The notes: generated from the letters alone by a model not told the origin. A DNA stretch of 51,830 nt from Verrucomicrobiaceae bacterium (GCA_016795375.1 JAEUHJ010000108.1:1-51830); one strand, 5' to 3'; positions 24,866 to 33,209 are shown, numbered from the stretch's first letter. Translations and numbers: made by a program.

Positions 24866-26197
24866 ATGAACCGTCTGCTCAGCCTTTTCACCCCGCCGCC
24901 GCCCATCGAGCCGATGAAAGGCTCGCCGGAGGAGACCGCCGCCAGCTTCAAGCGCTGGCAGACGCGCATCCTGCTCTCCACGATGCTCGGCTACATCCTC
25001 TTCTACTTTGTGCGGAAGAACATCAGCTTTGCCATGCCCGGTCTCGGCAGGGAGTTGGGCATCACGAAGGCGGATCTGGGCCTCTTCCTCACGCTGCACG
25101 GAGTCATTTACGGCCTGTCCCGCTTTGTGAACGGCGCGCTGGCGGATCGCATGAATGCGCGCGCCTTGATGACGACGGGCCTCGTGCTGTGCGCGGCGAT
25201 GAATTTCGGCTTCGGCGCGAGCAGCGCGGTGATGGCGATGGGCGTCTTCTGGATGCTCAACGGCTGGGTGCAGGGCATGGGCTTCCCGCCCTGTGCGCGA
25301 TTGATGGCGCATTGGTTCGAGCCCAAGGAGCTGGCGACGAAGCAATCCATCTGGAACACCTCGCACAGCATCGGCGCGGGCCTGGTGGCCATCCTCTGCG
25401 GCTATCTGGCGATGAGCGGCTGGCGATACTGCTTTTATGTGCCAGCCGCGCTCGCGCTGATCGGCAGCGTGGTGCTGTGGATCACGCTGCGCGACACGCC
25501 GCCCTCGCTCGGTCTGCCGGAGGTGAAGGGCACGGAAGGCTCCGCGCCGCCGGATGCGGACAAGGAGGCGCATCGGCGATTCATCCGGAAGGCCGTCTAT
25601 GGCAACCGCGTCATCTGGATGCTCGCGCTCGCGAATTTCTTTGTCTATATCGTGCGCTATGGCGTGCTGGACTGGGGGCCGACGTTTCTGCACGAGGCCA
25701 AGCACATCGAGCTGAAGATCGCCGGCTGGATGATGGCCGCCTTTGAGTGCTCCGGCGTTGTCGGCATGCTCATCGCCGGCTGGGCCACGGATCGTGTCTT
25801 CGGCGGACGCGGCGCGCGCACTTGCGTGTTTTACATGATCGGCGCGTCGCTGGCCATGCTCGCGCTCTGGGGGCTGGACTCCAGCTCCAGGACGGTGAAC
25901 ACCGCGCTGCTGTGCGTCGCGGGCTTTTTCATTTACGGCCCGCAGGCCCTGATCGGCATCGCCGTGGCGAATCTCGCCACCAAACGCGGCGCGGCCACGG
26001 CGGCGGGCTTCACCGGACTCGTCGGCTACTTCAGCACCATCTACACCGGCTGGGGCATGGGCAAAGTGGTGGACACGACGGGCTGGAACGCCGGGCTCCT
26101 CAGCATCATCGCCGCCAGCGTGCTGGGCACCGCCTTCTTCCTCGCCGCGTGGGGCAGCCGTGCGCATGGCTATGAGGAAGGCAAGGCGGGTGCATGA
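24866..26197 (+). CDS. GlpT/UhpC-family organophosphate:phosphate antiporter
   Basis: 443 residues with twelve predicted membrane segments, starting 10 bases after the dehydrogenase stop. The OPA-family signature YFVRKNISFAMP is present, and GlpT's substrate-binding arginines have counterparts Arg50 (FVRKN) and Arg264 (VYIVRYGVLDWGPTFL). His167 in WNTSHSIGAG matches the GlpT helix-5 His. LADRMNAR is the MFS loop 2-3 motif. It should exchange glycerol phosphate or a similar three-carbon phosphate for inorganic phosphate across the inner membrane, completing the pathway set by the phosphodiesterase and dehydrogenase. Whether it prefers the sn-1 or sn-3 enantiomer cannot be read from sequence. 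Confidence 0.9.
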   Translation: MNRLLSLFTPPPPIEPMKGSPEETAASFKRWQTRILLSTMLGYILFYFVRKNISFAMPGLGRELGITKADLGLFLTLHGVIYGLSRFVNGALADRMNARALMTTGLVLCAAMNFGFGASSAVMAMGVFWMLNGWVQGMGFPPCARLMAHWFEPKELATKQSIWNTSHSIGAGLVAILCGYLAMSGWRYCFYVPAALALIGSVVLWITLRDTPPSLGLPEVKGTEGSAPPDADKEAHRRFIRKAVYGNRVIWMLALANFFVYIVRYGVLDWGPTFLHEAKHIELKIAGWMMAAFECSGVVGMLIAGWATDRVFGGRGARTCVFYMIGASLAMLALWGLDSSSRTVNTALLCVAGFFIYGPQALIGIAVANLATKRGAATAAGFTGLVGYFSTIYTGWGMGKVVDTTGWNAGLLSIIAASVLGTAFFLAAWGSRAHGYEEGKAGA

Positions 26198-26226
26198 TCC
26201 GGCTGGGGGCGCTTTGATCTGCCCCT

Positions 26227-27222
26227 TCACCCTCCCGCCTTCCTCACCCAGCGCAGCCGGGCGATGCGGATGCCGTCCAGCCCGGGCTTGAGCGCGGCCA
26301 CGAACCATTGTCCCTCGTGCCGGATGATCTCCGGCGCCGCCACCGGCAGCGTGCCGGTGCGGTAATCATCGTGCCCCACGCCGAAGTTCAGCGGATTCGG
26401 GGAGGTGTATTGCGTGTTCAACGACTTCAGCCCGTAGATCTGCGTGCGGAACAAGGTGAAGCGCCCGTCCCTGTTCACGACGAAAGGACACTCCGCGTCG
26501 CCGCCGAACCAGTTGCTCTGCCGCGCCGCCTGACCGCCGGCGGAAACCATCACCGGCTCGCTCCAGCGCACGAGGTCCTTCGAGGTGCGGCAGAAGATCG
26601 CGGATTGAAACGGCGCACCCTGCTTGTGGCCCATGTAGTAGCAGTGGAACAGATCGCCCACCTTCAGCATCATCGGGTCGCGGGTGTTCTCATACGGTCC
26701 GGAAAAGAGGTCTGGCTGCCTGCGGGCATTCAGAACTCGGGTGAAGGTCTTGCCATCCGTGCTCGTCGCCAGGCAGATGCGCTGCCAGTCGCCATAGACC
26801 ATGTGGTAGCGGCTCTGCTCCTTGAAGACGTGGGGCGCTTGCAGGCCGCCGTCGGTTTCGCCCAGGGCCGGGTCGGCGCGCATGGCGATGCCCATCGGTT
26901 TCCAGTCCGTGTCGGTCAATTGCCCGCCCTCCCATCGGTGGAAGAGGCGCGTGCGCCCGCCGCATTTCGTCTCGCGGATGCACGACCAGAGCTGCCACGA
27001 GCCATCAGCGGCCTGCCACACCGCGAAATCCACCGGCTGCTGCCGCTCGCTGGTGAACTCCCCGAGATCGGGATTGCCGGCCACCGACCACCACCCGCCC
27101 TCGATCTGCGGGACTTCATCCGCAGCGGAGAGCGGCGTGGCCAGAATGAGTGAGAAGCACGCCGGCAAAGCGAGAGCACGCAGGAGCATCTTTTGAGAAC
27201 GTGGAAGCGGGGTGGATTTCAT
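26227..27222 (-). CDS. Secreted five-bladed beta-propeller glycosidase-like protein (GH43/GH32 type)
   Basis: 331 residues with signal peptide (ALALPACFSLILATPLSAAD). The repeated blades start QPVDFAVWQAADGSWQLWSC, then HVFKEQSRYHMVYGDWQRI with ICLATSTDGKTFTRV, YENTRDPMMLKVGDLFHCYY, and a last blade APEIIRHEGQWFVAA. This blade pattern with APH and RDPM segments is typical of GH43, GH32 and GH130-like propellers; Asp in TRDPM is a catalytic-acid candidate. The family and substrate are unresolved, and the lack of a recognisable first-blade Asp motif leaves activity uncertain. It converges with the transporter gene, 29 bases apart. Confidence 0.7.
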   Translation of the reverse strand: MKSTPLPRSQKMLLRALALPACFSLILATPLSAADEVPQIEGGWWSVAGNPDLGEFTSERQQPVDFAVWQAADGSWQLWSCIRETKCGGRTRLFHRWEGGQLTDTDWKPMGIAMRADPALGETDGGLQAPHVFKEQSRYHMVYGDWQRICLATSTDGKTFTRVLNARRQPDLFSGPYENTRDPMMLKVGDLFHCYYMGHKQGAPFQSAIFCRTSKDLVRWSEPVMVSAGGQAARQSNWFGGDAECPFVVNRDGRFTLFRTQIYGLKSLNTQYTSPNPLNFGVGHDDYRTGTLPVAAPEIIRHEGQWFVAALKPGLDGIRIARLRWVRKAGG

Positions 27223-27379
27223 GAGGTTTGTTCTTGGTTCAGGTCGGGATGAAAAGCCATGAGCAGAGAGCCAGGCACATCAATGACACGAGTGCTCCAT
27301 CAAACGACACACGTTGTTTTCTGAGGCAATGCGACCAAGCCCGCTGTGAGCAGTCGTTGAGTTCGCTGCCTTGAGGAGG

Positions 27380-28060
27380 CTATTGTTTGATGATCTTTGC
27401 GAGCACATCTTTGACAAAATCCGGAAGCGACATGCCAGCCTTCCGAGCGTCATCCTTCAAGGCTTCATGTTTCTGAACATCAGCGCCTTGCCACATCAAA
27501 TCCAAACGCCGCACCTGGCGCATGGCCACATGGCTGTAGTTCTACGGAAAGGCCCAGTAGCAAGAAAGGCAGATTTCTCTCTTCTTGCCGGTCTGCCAGT
27601 TTGCGCAATGTTCGCAAGACCATGATTTGGCCCGATTGGCTGAACCGCACAGGAGCATGAAATCATCTGGATTGAGTTCATTGGCATCGCCTGCGATTTC
27701 ATACGGAACCCGGTGATCAATCTGCAAGTCCCTCTGGTTGATTTCCTCCAGATAGATGAAGCACCGGCATCCATATTTCACTATCAATTTGTCTCTGATC
27801 TCCTTCGACAGCCCTGTCCGGCCGTCAAACCTCCGAAATTTTATCTTCGATGGGTCAGCAAAGCGATAGGCGGCAATTTTTCGGCCGTCCGGCCCATCCA
27901 CGCGAAATGTTTCCAATGAAATTCCTTTTTCGCGGACATCCCGGGCGGCGCGCGGTGGATGATTGTAGCCATATAGCGACTTCAACTCATCGGTCGTGAT
28001 GAGGCCGTGCTTCAGAATGTGATCGATGACAGTTTTGGGGCGCTTGTCTGTCACAGACAT
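27380..28060 (-). pseudogene. HNH restriction endonuclease with in-frame TAG
   Basis: Minus frame from ATG 28060 encodes 172 residues to TAG at 27544-27542 and continues open in the same frame for 53 more codons (NYSHVAMRQVRRLDLMWQGA, ending LPDFVKDVLAKIIKQ) to a second TAG at 27382-27380. The first part holds the nuclease core: YGCRCFIYLEEINQRDLQID, with the HNH-type DHRVPYE at 115-121, GSANRAK with Asn142, and a zinc ribbon (CEHC 149-152, CLSC 164-167). The continuation looks like the family C-terminus following CYWAFP, where relatives have a residue such as Glu, so a single base change could have made the stop. The nuclease is therefore probably truncated or dead. It lies 16 bases downstream of its cognate-looking methyltransferase. 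Confidence 0.8.
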
Positions 28061-28076
28061 GCGAAGCTCAAGAAAC

Positions 28077-29012
28077 TCAGGTGGATATTATTCCATATTG
28101 AGAGGGCGATTCGAGCAACCGCATCTGAGTGGTGGAATTGCGATGCTGGACGCACGGCTGGGCACCCAAAGCTTCGGAAAGGGGCTTTGACAAATAGAGT
28201 GACTCAAAGGTCACATCCTGACGGCCCAGCAAAGTGGCCTGGGAAGACCTGCCAGCCTCGATCTCTACCAGTGTGAGGGCCAGATAATCCGGCAATGGCT
28301 GGCCGTAAGTCTGGTCTCCAAGCCTGCCGTCATAGCTGATGATGTAACGAACGCCTCTTTCATTAAGCTGATCGAGTGCCGCCACAAAATCATCAAAGGA
28401 AATGCCGCTTAGGTAGCGCGAATCCCGTTCGCCACACACGCCCTGGTAAGGCGGATCCATGTAAACAACATCGCTCTCGCGGCAATTAGCCAGCACATCC
28501 CGGTAGTCATGTGATGTCACAATGGTCCTGCCTTTCATCAACATGGATACTGCAAGGATGTTTTCTCTCATCGTGTCCGGACGTGTTCCGAGCCGCCGCT
28601 TGTCGGGACTCTGATTGAACAGCCCTTCCGAGTTATACCTGACCGAGCCTTTCACACACCGGGCCAGGAGGTAAAGCAGAAGTCCGGGATCATTCGTCCG
28701 GTTGAAGTCCTCTCTGATCTGGTAGTAATGCTCCAGGGCATCCTCGTTCTCTCCGCGCCATGTCGCCTTGTAAAGATCGGCCGTGTCTTCAGGATGGTTG
28801 ATGATCAAACCGAGGAGTTCAGACAGCGGCTTGTTGAAATCATTCAGCCAGAATTCCTTCGCCCGGCATCGCGCCGCGCAAGCGATGGAGAATGCAGCCG
28901 ATCCGGCAAATGGTTCGACCACTCGCTGAACGCCAACCGGCAAATACTGCAAAATTTTCGCAGCCAATGCTCTTTTGCTGCCCTGGTATTGGAATGGTTG
29001 TGCAACTCTCAT
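28077..29012 (-). CDS. D12-class (Dam-family) adenine-N6 DNA methyltransferase
   Basis: 311 residues with the D12 class motif order: FQYQGSK (motif X, 7-13), VVEPFAGSAAFS (motif I, AdoMet binding, 31-42), and DPPYQG (motif IV, catalytic, 186-191). The central target-recognition region spans about 60-170. It should methylate adenine at a short specific site; the sequence cannot be predicted. It is the first gene of a restriction-modification pair with the HNH nuclease downstream. Base composition in this pair is visibly lower in G+C than around it (27781-27840 is 50% by count, against 68% at 15901-15960), consistent with acquisition by transfer. No C-protein gene is seen. Confidence 0.9.
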   Translation of the reverse strand: MRVAQPFQYQGSKRALAAKILQYLPVGVQRVVEPFAGSAAFSIACAARCRAKEFWLNDFNKPLSELLGLIINHPEDTADLYKATWRGENEDALEHYYQIREDFNRTNDPGLLLYLLARCVKGSVRYNSEGLFNQSPDKRRLGTRPDTMRENILAVSMLMKGRTIVTSHDYRDVLANCRESDVVYMDPPYQGVCGERDSRYLSGISFDDFVAALDQLNERGVRYIISYDGRLGDQTYGQPLPDYLALTLVEIEAGRSSQATLLGRQDVTFESLYLSKPLSEALGAQPCVQHRNSTTQMRLLESPSQYGIIST

Positions 29013-29069
29013 GGTCGGATGATTGCATCAACCGTGGCCAGCATCAAAGGATGGCCTGCACCCTTTCGA

Positions 29070-29180
29070 TCACGGCGGCGTGATGATCGCCTCCCGTGCG
29101 ATCGAGTGCGTTTGGTTCCTCCAGTTCAGCCGCGCGTCGCCGAAGGCGTGAAAGACGCGGATGCGCCTGGATTGCGCGAG
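29070..29180 (-). pseudogene. C-terminal remnant of a paralogue of the 881-aa protein gene at 39622
   Basis: The last about 33 codons read RIRVFHAFGDARLNWRNQTH and end AREAIITPP plus TGA. The intact gene at 39622-42267 ends RVRVFHAFGDARLNWKKETR and TITRDAVITSP. The DNA is also clearly related; a run of about 22 bases around CGCCGAAGGCGTGAAAGACG is identical between copies. Upstream of this block the open frame is shadow-like, so only the 3' end of a second copy survives, immediately beside the restriction-modification pair. Confidence 0.7.
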
Positions 29181-29364
29181 TGGCAGGCAACAGTGGGACA
29201 GGCACTTTGCTTCACTTGCGCGACGCGCGACCATCGGCGCGACACTCAAAACCTGCGGCACCCGAGTCATCATAACCACTGAGTATCGGCTCCCTGCACC
29301 TTCGGCAAGTGGGATTCCGCAGCGTGCGGCATGCAGCCAGCGCGTCCTGCGTGATAAGTCCGAG

Positions 29365-30900
29365 TTACACCGCCGCCATGAGTTGAAGGTGAAGACCCAT
29401 GCCCATCTGGTAGATGGTGCGGTAGCCGCCTTCCTGGAGTTTATCGCCGCCCTTGTTGCTCTGCGCGGCACCGGCGAGCAATCCATCGGGCGTGAGATGC
29501 TTGGTGAGGCCGGTGAGCGTGCGTTGCGCGGCTTGTTTCGCATGCTCGGCGAGCCAGCCGCCCGCGTGAGCACGGGCCAGGGCGGCGGCGAGACCGGCTG
29601 AACCGGAGGTGTCGGCGGCAGAGGCGGGATCGTGGAGAAAGTTTCCCCACAGACCATCCTCGCGTTGATGTTTCAGCAGCAGTGCTGCCACGCGGTGCGC
29701 CTCGGGCCGCCACGCTTCTGCCGCAGCGGGATCATCGAGCGCCTGGAGCGTGCGCACGAGGCCGTTGAAATACCAGCAGACACCGCGCGCCCAGTTGCGC
29801 AGCTTTTTGGAACCTTCGGCGCTGGCTGTTTGATAAATGTCTCCGTCATGCACATTGGCCTTCCTGCGTGCTTCGAGATGACGTCGCGCCAGAGCGGCGA
29901 GTTCGGGGCGCTTCAGCGTGCGCGAAAGCATCGCCATGGGATAAGCGGCGGTGTAGCAGCCCTCGGTGGTGAGCGTGGCCCTGGGCGAGTCGAGTTCTTT
30001 GGAAATGCCGGGCGAGGTCAGAAACCTCCGCGCGATCTCCAGCGCGGGATGATCCGGCCTGCGGCGCGCCAGCGTGGCCCAGGGCAGCGGCTCCTCGATG
30101 CCTCCGACCTTGTCTTTGACCTGACTGCTGCGCGGATTCTGGAACTCCACGCCATCAGCGGTGAAATACATGTCGAGCTGGCGGTCCACTGCCGCGAACA
30201 ACTCCGCATCCTTTCGTTTCTCCGCGAGATCGAGCAATCCCTCCGACACACAGCCGCTCTGCCAGCCGAAGCCTTGCAGCATGACGAGTCCGCGCATGCG
30301 CTCCTCGAGTTGCGGCAGCGGATCGCCCGGCAGCGCCACCATCACATGCGGAAGCTGCACGGCATCCGGCACAGGCTTGGCTTCCGGTGAAGGCGCGAAG
30401 AACCACACAGGCCGCGAGCCTTTCACCATCTTCAAAACAACGCCCTGCTGCAAAACCGCCCGCGCCTGCTCCACCGTGAGCCGCATCTCCTGCACCTGAA
30501 ACAGCGCCGCAAAACGCGCCACAAACGTGCCGATGCTCTTCCCGTCCGGCGTCGTGACCTCGAAGGCATGATCGTCCCGCACATCGACCGCATTCGTTAG
30601 TCGCAAACGGCAGTCAGCGCCCTCGGCGATGCTGGCGCCGCCATCGAAGCCTTTCAAAACCACCGGCTCCGCTCCCACGGCAAAAGCTCTCCAGCCAAAA
30701 CGGCCAAAGCCCGTGACCAGGCCCTCCGGCAGCGCCAGCTCAGACGCTGAGCCAATCGAAAGCGGCAGATGCTGCACACGATCTGTCGTTGCCTCTGCAA
30801 ACAGCGGACGCGTCATGCTGAGAAGCCCCAGGCCACCCATCAGCCGCAAATGATCGCGGCGGGTGATTGGGGAAGCATTGCGGAGGAAGATGCGAGGCAT
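29365..30900 (-). CDS. GH88/GH105-type unsaturated glucuronyl/galacturonyl hydrolase
   Basis: 511 residues. The N-terminus has a twin-arginine motif (ITRRDHLRLMGGLGLLSM), so Tat export is likely. Residues of about 50-160 are a beta domain; the C-terminal two thirds are an alpha6/alpha6 barrel of the GH88/105 type (MVMLQGFGWQSGCVSEG-like start, NWARGVCWYFNGLVRTLQAL, QREDGLWGNFLHDP, DTSGSAGLAAALARA, QEGGYRTIYQMGMGLHLQ). Such enzymes remove unsaturated uronyl residues left by polysaccharide lyases, by hydration of the double bond. It lies 54 bases downstream of the GH28 gene on the same strand, so both probably act on pectin-like polymers. A 23-base tandem duplication covers its start codon. Confidence 0.78.
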   Translation of the reverse strand: MPRIFLRNASPITRRDHLRLMGGLGLLSMTRPLFAEATTDRVQHLPLSIGSASELALPEGLVTGFGRFGWRAFAVGAEPVVLKGFDGGASIAEGADCRLRLTNAVDVRDDHAFEVTTPDGKSIGTFVARFAALFQVQEMRLTVEQARAVLQQGVVLKMVKGSRPVWFFAPSPEAKPVPDAVQLPHVMVALPGDPLPQLEERMRGLVMLQGFGWQSGCVSEGLLDLAEKRKDAELFAAVDRQLDMYFTADGVEFQNPRSSQVKDKVGGIEEPLPWATLARRRPDHPALEIARRFLTSPGISKELDSPRATLTTEGCYTAAYPMAMLSRTLKRPELAALARRHLEARRKANVHDGDIYQTASAEGSKKLRNWARGVCWYFNGLVRTLQALDDPAAAEAWRPEAHRVAALLLKHQREDGLWGNFLHDPASAADTSGSAGLAAALARAHAGGWLAEHAKQAAQRTLTGLTKHLTPDGLLAGAAQSNKGGDKLQEGGYRTIYQMGMGLHLQLMAAV

Positions 30901-30941
30901 GGGCTGGGCTGAGGATTCGGCATGGGCTGGGCTGAGGATTC
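30896..30941. repeat. Perfect 23-base tandem duplication across the GH105 start codon
   Basis: Two identical copies of a 23-base unit (30896-30918 and 30919-30941; core GGCATGGGCTGGGCTGAGG) lie head to tail. On the minus strand each copy contains an ATG. The downstream ATG (30900-30898) starts the GH105 gene; the upstream one (30923-30921) is out of frame because 23 is not a multiple of three. The duplication therefore places a decoy start ahead of the real one. Confidence 0.85.
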
Positions 30942-30954
30942 GTGTCTTGCCATC

Positions 30955-32577
30955 TCAGGGCTCGAAGGTGACATCCGCGCTCACGATGCCGTCGTTCACG
31001 CGCAGGCCGATGTCCGCCCCTGCGGTCACCGGTTTTCCAGCCACGGTGCATTGGCGGAAGATGATGCCGGAGATCAGAGGGGCCGCCGCCTGTTCCTTCC
31101 GCTCTTTCACGATGGCGTCGGGCACCTCGAAGCGCGCGGTGATCCGCGGATCATTCCAGTGCACATCCTCGAAGGTGATATGTCGGATCGCGCCGAGCGG
31201 GCTTCCTTTCTGCCGCAGCACGAGGAAGCTGATGGCGTGGGAACGGTCCGTGCTGCCGAAGGGCCGCTCGCGGTCGCGCTCGTAGCGTGCGTCGTAGGTT
31301 TGCAGAAAGTCCTCCATCCAGACGCGCCGGAAGGTGAAGTCCTCGTAGGCGGCGCCTTCGAAGGTGTCGAGGCGGATGCCGCAGGCGCCGTTGAGCAGGT
31401 GGATGTCTTCAAAAAGGAAGTTTCGCATCACGCGGCAACGCGATTCGCTGCCAACGCGGATGCCATTGGCCTTGTGCGCCCAGATCACGAGGTTGCGATA
31501 GACGTGGTTTTCGGATACTTCGCGCCCCTCGGCGGCCTTCGGGCTGAGGCCGTCGTCCTCGGTGAAGAGGAAGCAGTCGCTCACCTCGACATCGGAACAG
31601 CCCACCACGTCGAGACCGTCGTGATTTGAGAGACGCACGTCGCTGAGCACCTTCATCCACGCGATGCGCACGCGGTCGCAGCGCATCAGGTTCACATTCC
31701 ACGAGTAGGAATCCCGCAGCGTCACGCCGCGGATGGTGACATCTTTTGAGTTCACCAGATAAAGCAAGCGACCGGCCTGCTTGCGAATCCCGAGCGCCGC
31801 CTCGCGGGCCTTGCGCACGACGTAGCCGTTCCCGTCGATGGTTCCCGCGCCGGTGATGGAGAGACGTTCGAGGCTGGCTCCGGTCAAAAACGCAATGGTG
31901 GCCTCCCAGCCGGGAATAGGCGCGATCCGGGTATGATCGTCCGATGCCTGGAGCAGCGCGCCTGCCGCGAGATGCAGCCGCATGTGCGACCGCAGCCGCA
32001 GGCTGCCGCTGCGGAAATGTCCTGCTGGAATGAAGAGCGTGCCGCCTGCGGGCAGGTCGTCGATCGCCTTCTGGAGCACGGCGGTGTTGTCTGTCTTTCC
32101 GTCTCCCTTTGCTCCCAGTGCGGCCGCATTCACCGCAGTCGCAGGCACGGGATCGACAGGCGGATCGGCGAAGAGGAAGAGCTTCTCGCGAAAGTCGAGC
32201 TGCACGACCAGGGCCATGGGCCGCGGCACGGTGAAGCGCACCACCACGCCCTCGATGGCGGCCTTCAATCCGTAAGCCGTCGGCTGCACCCGCGCCACCT
32301 TGACCGGCCCGTCCAGCGCCGTCACAGCGATCTCCACCGCGTCGCTCATGCTGAAGTGCGCATAATGCACATCCTTGAAGGAGGCCACGGGGAGCTGCCG
32401 CCCATCCGCGCGCACCGCGAATCGCGGGCTCGCCTTTCCCGGCATCTCATGGATCACCGGCTCCCCGGCCCGCAAACAGGGCGTCAGGGCCGCGATGAAC
32501 GCGATGAACAGCAAGGGCAGCGAATGGAAGATGCGCAAGTGGAGGTCATGTAGGGAGGAAATCATCAATCGGTCCAT
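30955..32577 (-). CDS. Secreted GH28-type polygalacturonase-like protein
   Basis: About 540 residues from the Met at 32577 (32565 also possible), preceding a signal segment (SLPLLFIAFIAALTPCLRAG). A beta-sandwich N-terminus is followed by the parallel beta-helix with GH28 landmarks: AAALGAKGDGKTDNTAVLQK, then IPAGHFRSG, ITGAGTIDGNG, NHDGLDVVGCSDVEVSDCFL and TEDDGLSPK. The NHDGLD and EDDG Asp residues correspond to the catalytic Asp trio of polygalacturonases; the usual GHG His reads KANGIRVGS and the RIK motif is altered, so activity or specificity may differ. It is probably cotranscribed with the GH105 gene downstream for galacturonan degradation. Confidence 0.78.
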   Translation of the reverse strand: MDRLMISSLHDLHLRIFHSLPLLFIAFIAALTPCLRAGEPVIHEMPGKASPRFAVRADGRQLPVASFKDVHYAHFSMSDAVEIAVTALDGPVKVARVQPTAYGLKAAIEGVVVRFTVPRPMALVVQLDFREKLFLFADPPVDPVPATAVNAAALGAKGDGKTDNTAVLQKAIDDLPAGGTLFIPAGHFRSGSLRLRSHMRLHLAAGALLQASDDHTRIAPIPGWEATIAFLTGASLERLSITGAGTIDGNGYVVRKAREAALGIRKQAGRLLYLVNSKDVTIRGVTLRDSYSWNVNLMRCDRVRIAWMKVLSDVRLSNHDGLDVVGCSDVEVSDCFLFTEDDGLSPKAAEGREVSENHVYRNLVIWAHKANGIRVGSESRCRVMRNFLFEDIHLLNGACGIRLDTFEGAAYEDFTFRRVWMEDFLQTYDARYERDRERPFGSTDRSHAISFLVLRQKGSPLGAIRHITFEDVHWNDPRITARFEVPDAIVKERKEQAAAPLISGIIFRQCTVAGKPVTAGADIGLRVNDGIVSADVTFEP

Positions 32578-32639
32578 GGTTGGGTCCGGCATGCTTGGCG
32601 AATAATCCATAACGAGCAACATCGTCGGCGTCATGCTCC

Positions 32640-32702
32640 TCACTCCGCCACGATCTCATACCACAGCGTCTTGTGCTGCGGGCCGATGGCGAAGCTCAGG
32701 CG
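32640..32702 (-). pseudogene. C-terminal remnant of a paralogue of the 863-aa glycosidase
   Basis: Minus-strand codons ending at TGA 32642-32640 read RLSFAIGPQHKTLWYEIVAE. The intact glycosidase at 9097 ends RLSFAIGPKDKTLWFEIVVE, and the DNA of the two ends is also similar over about 65 bases. Only these last 20 codons match. The sequence just upstream (32705-32819) has a different open frame (VRDGAVFDPFSIKGSEWRFP) that looks coding-like but was not recognised, so the site is a junction of gene pieces. Confidence 0.7.
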
Positions 32703-32819
32703 GGAAGATTGGAAGGTGATTCATGATTGGCGGCATCGGGAAAGCGCCATTCGCTTCCCTTGATAGAGAACGGATCGAAAACGGCGCCATCGCGCACCCC
32801 GGCGCCACCGCGCGGTTGG

Positions 32820-33209
32820 TTACGATGAGCGGAGGTCGGCGAGAACCATCGGCCCCCGCGCGAGAAATTTCCACCGCTGCGCGCCCGCCTCCGTGTCCAG
32901 CGCCGTCAGGCTGCCCTCGAGCGCGGAGCCGACGAACAGCGTCTTGCCCATCACCACCGGCTCATTGGACGCGTCGAATTGCAGCCGCTCCTCATTGGGC
33001 CACGCCGGACGCGGCGCAACCAGCCGCCGCACCCAGCGCAGCGCGGGCTGCCCGGGCAGTTTTTCCGGCGATGCCGCGCTCCGCCCAGCGTCATGCCGCC
33101 ACATCGGCCAATCACCCCCCGAAGCCGCCTGCGGCAGCAGCCAAAGTGACGTGGCGATCAGCCAGGTGTGGAGCGTCGCGATTGAGAGAGTGCCTGGGTG
33201 GGTGTTCAT
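32820..33209 (-). pseudogene. N-terminal fragment of a secreted PQQ-like beta-propeller protein
   Basis: 129 codons from ATG 33209 to TAA 32822-32820: a signal-like helix (TLHTWLIATSLWLLPQAASG), then GDWPMWRHDAGRSAASPEKL and one propeller strand set (VVMGKTLFVGSALEGSLTAL, DTEAGAQRWKF). Full PQQ-repeat proteins run to 400 residues or more; here the gene stops after about one and a half blades. It probably lost its 3' part and now abuts other gene remnants at 32640-32819. It could be translated as a short secreted peptide. Confidence 0.6.

Noticed and set aside
26198..26226. GGGGGCG / GCCCC hairpin between convergent genes as a bidirectional terminator
   Set aside because: The stem is only four to five pairs with mismatches and no T-tract on either side.
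27542..27544. TAG read as pyrrolysine or a reassigned codon
   Set aside because: TAG also ends other intact genes (17104, 50990), and no Pyl machinery is visible; a nonsense change is simpler.
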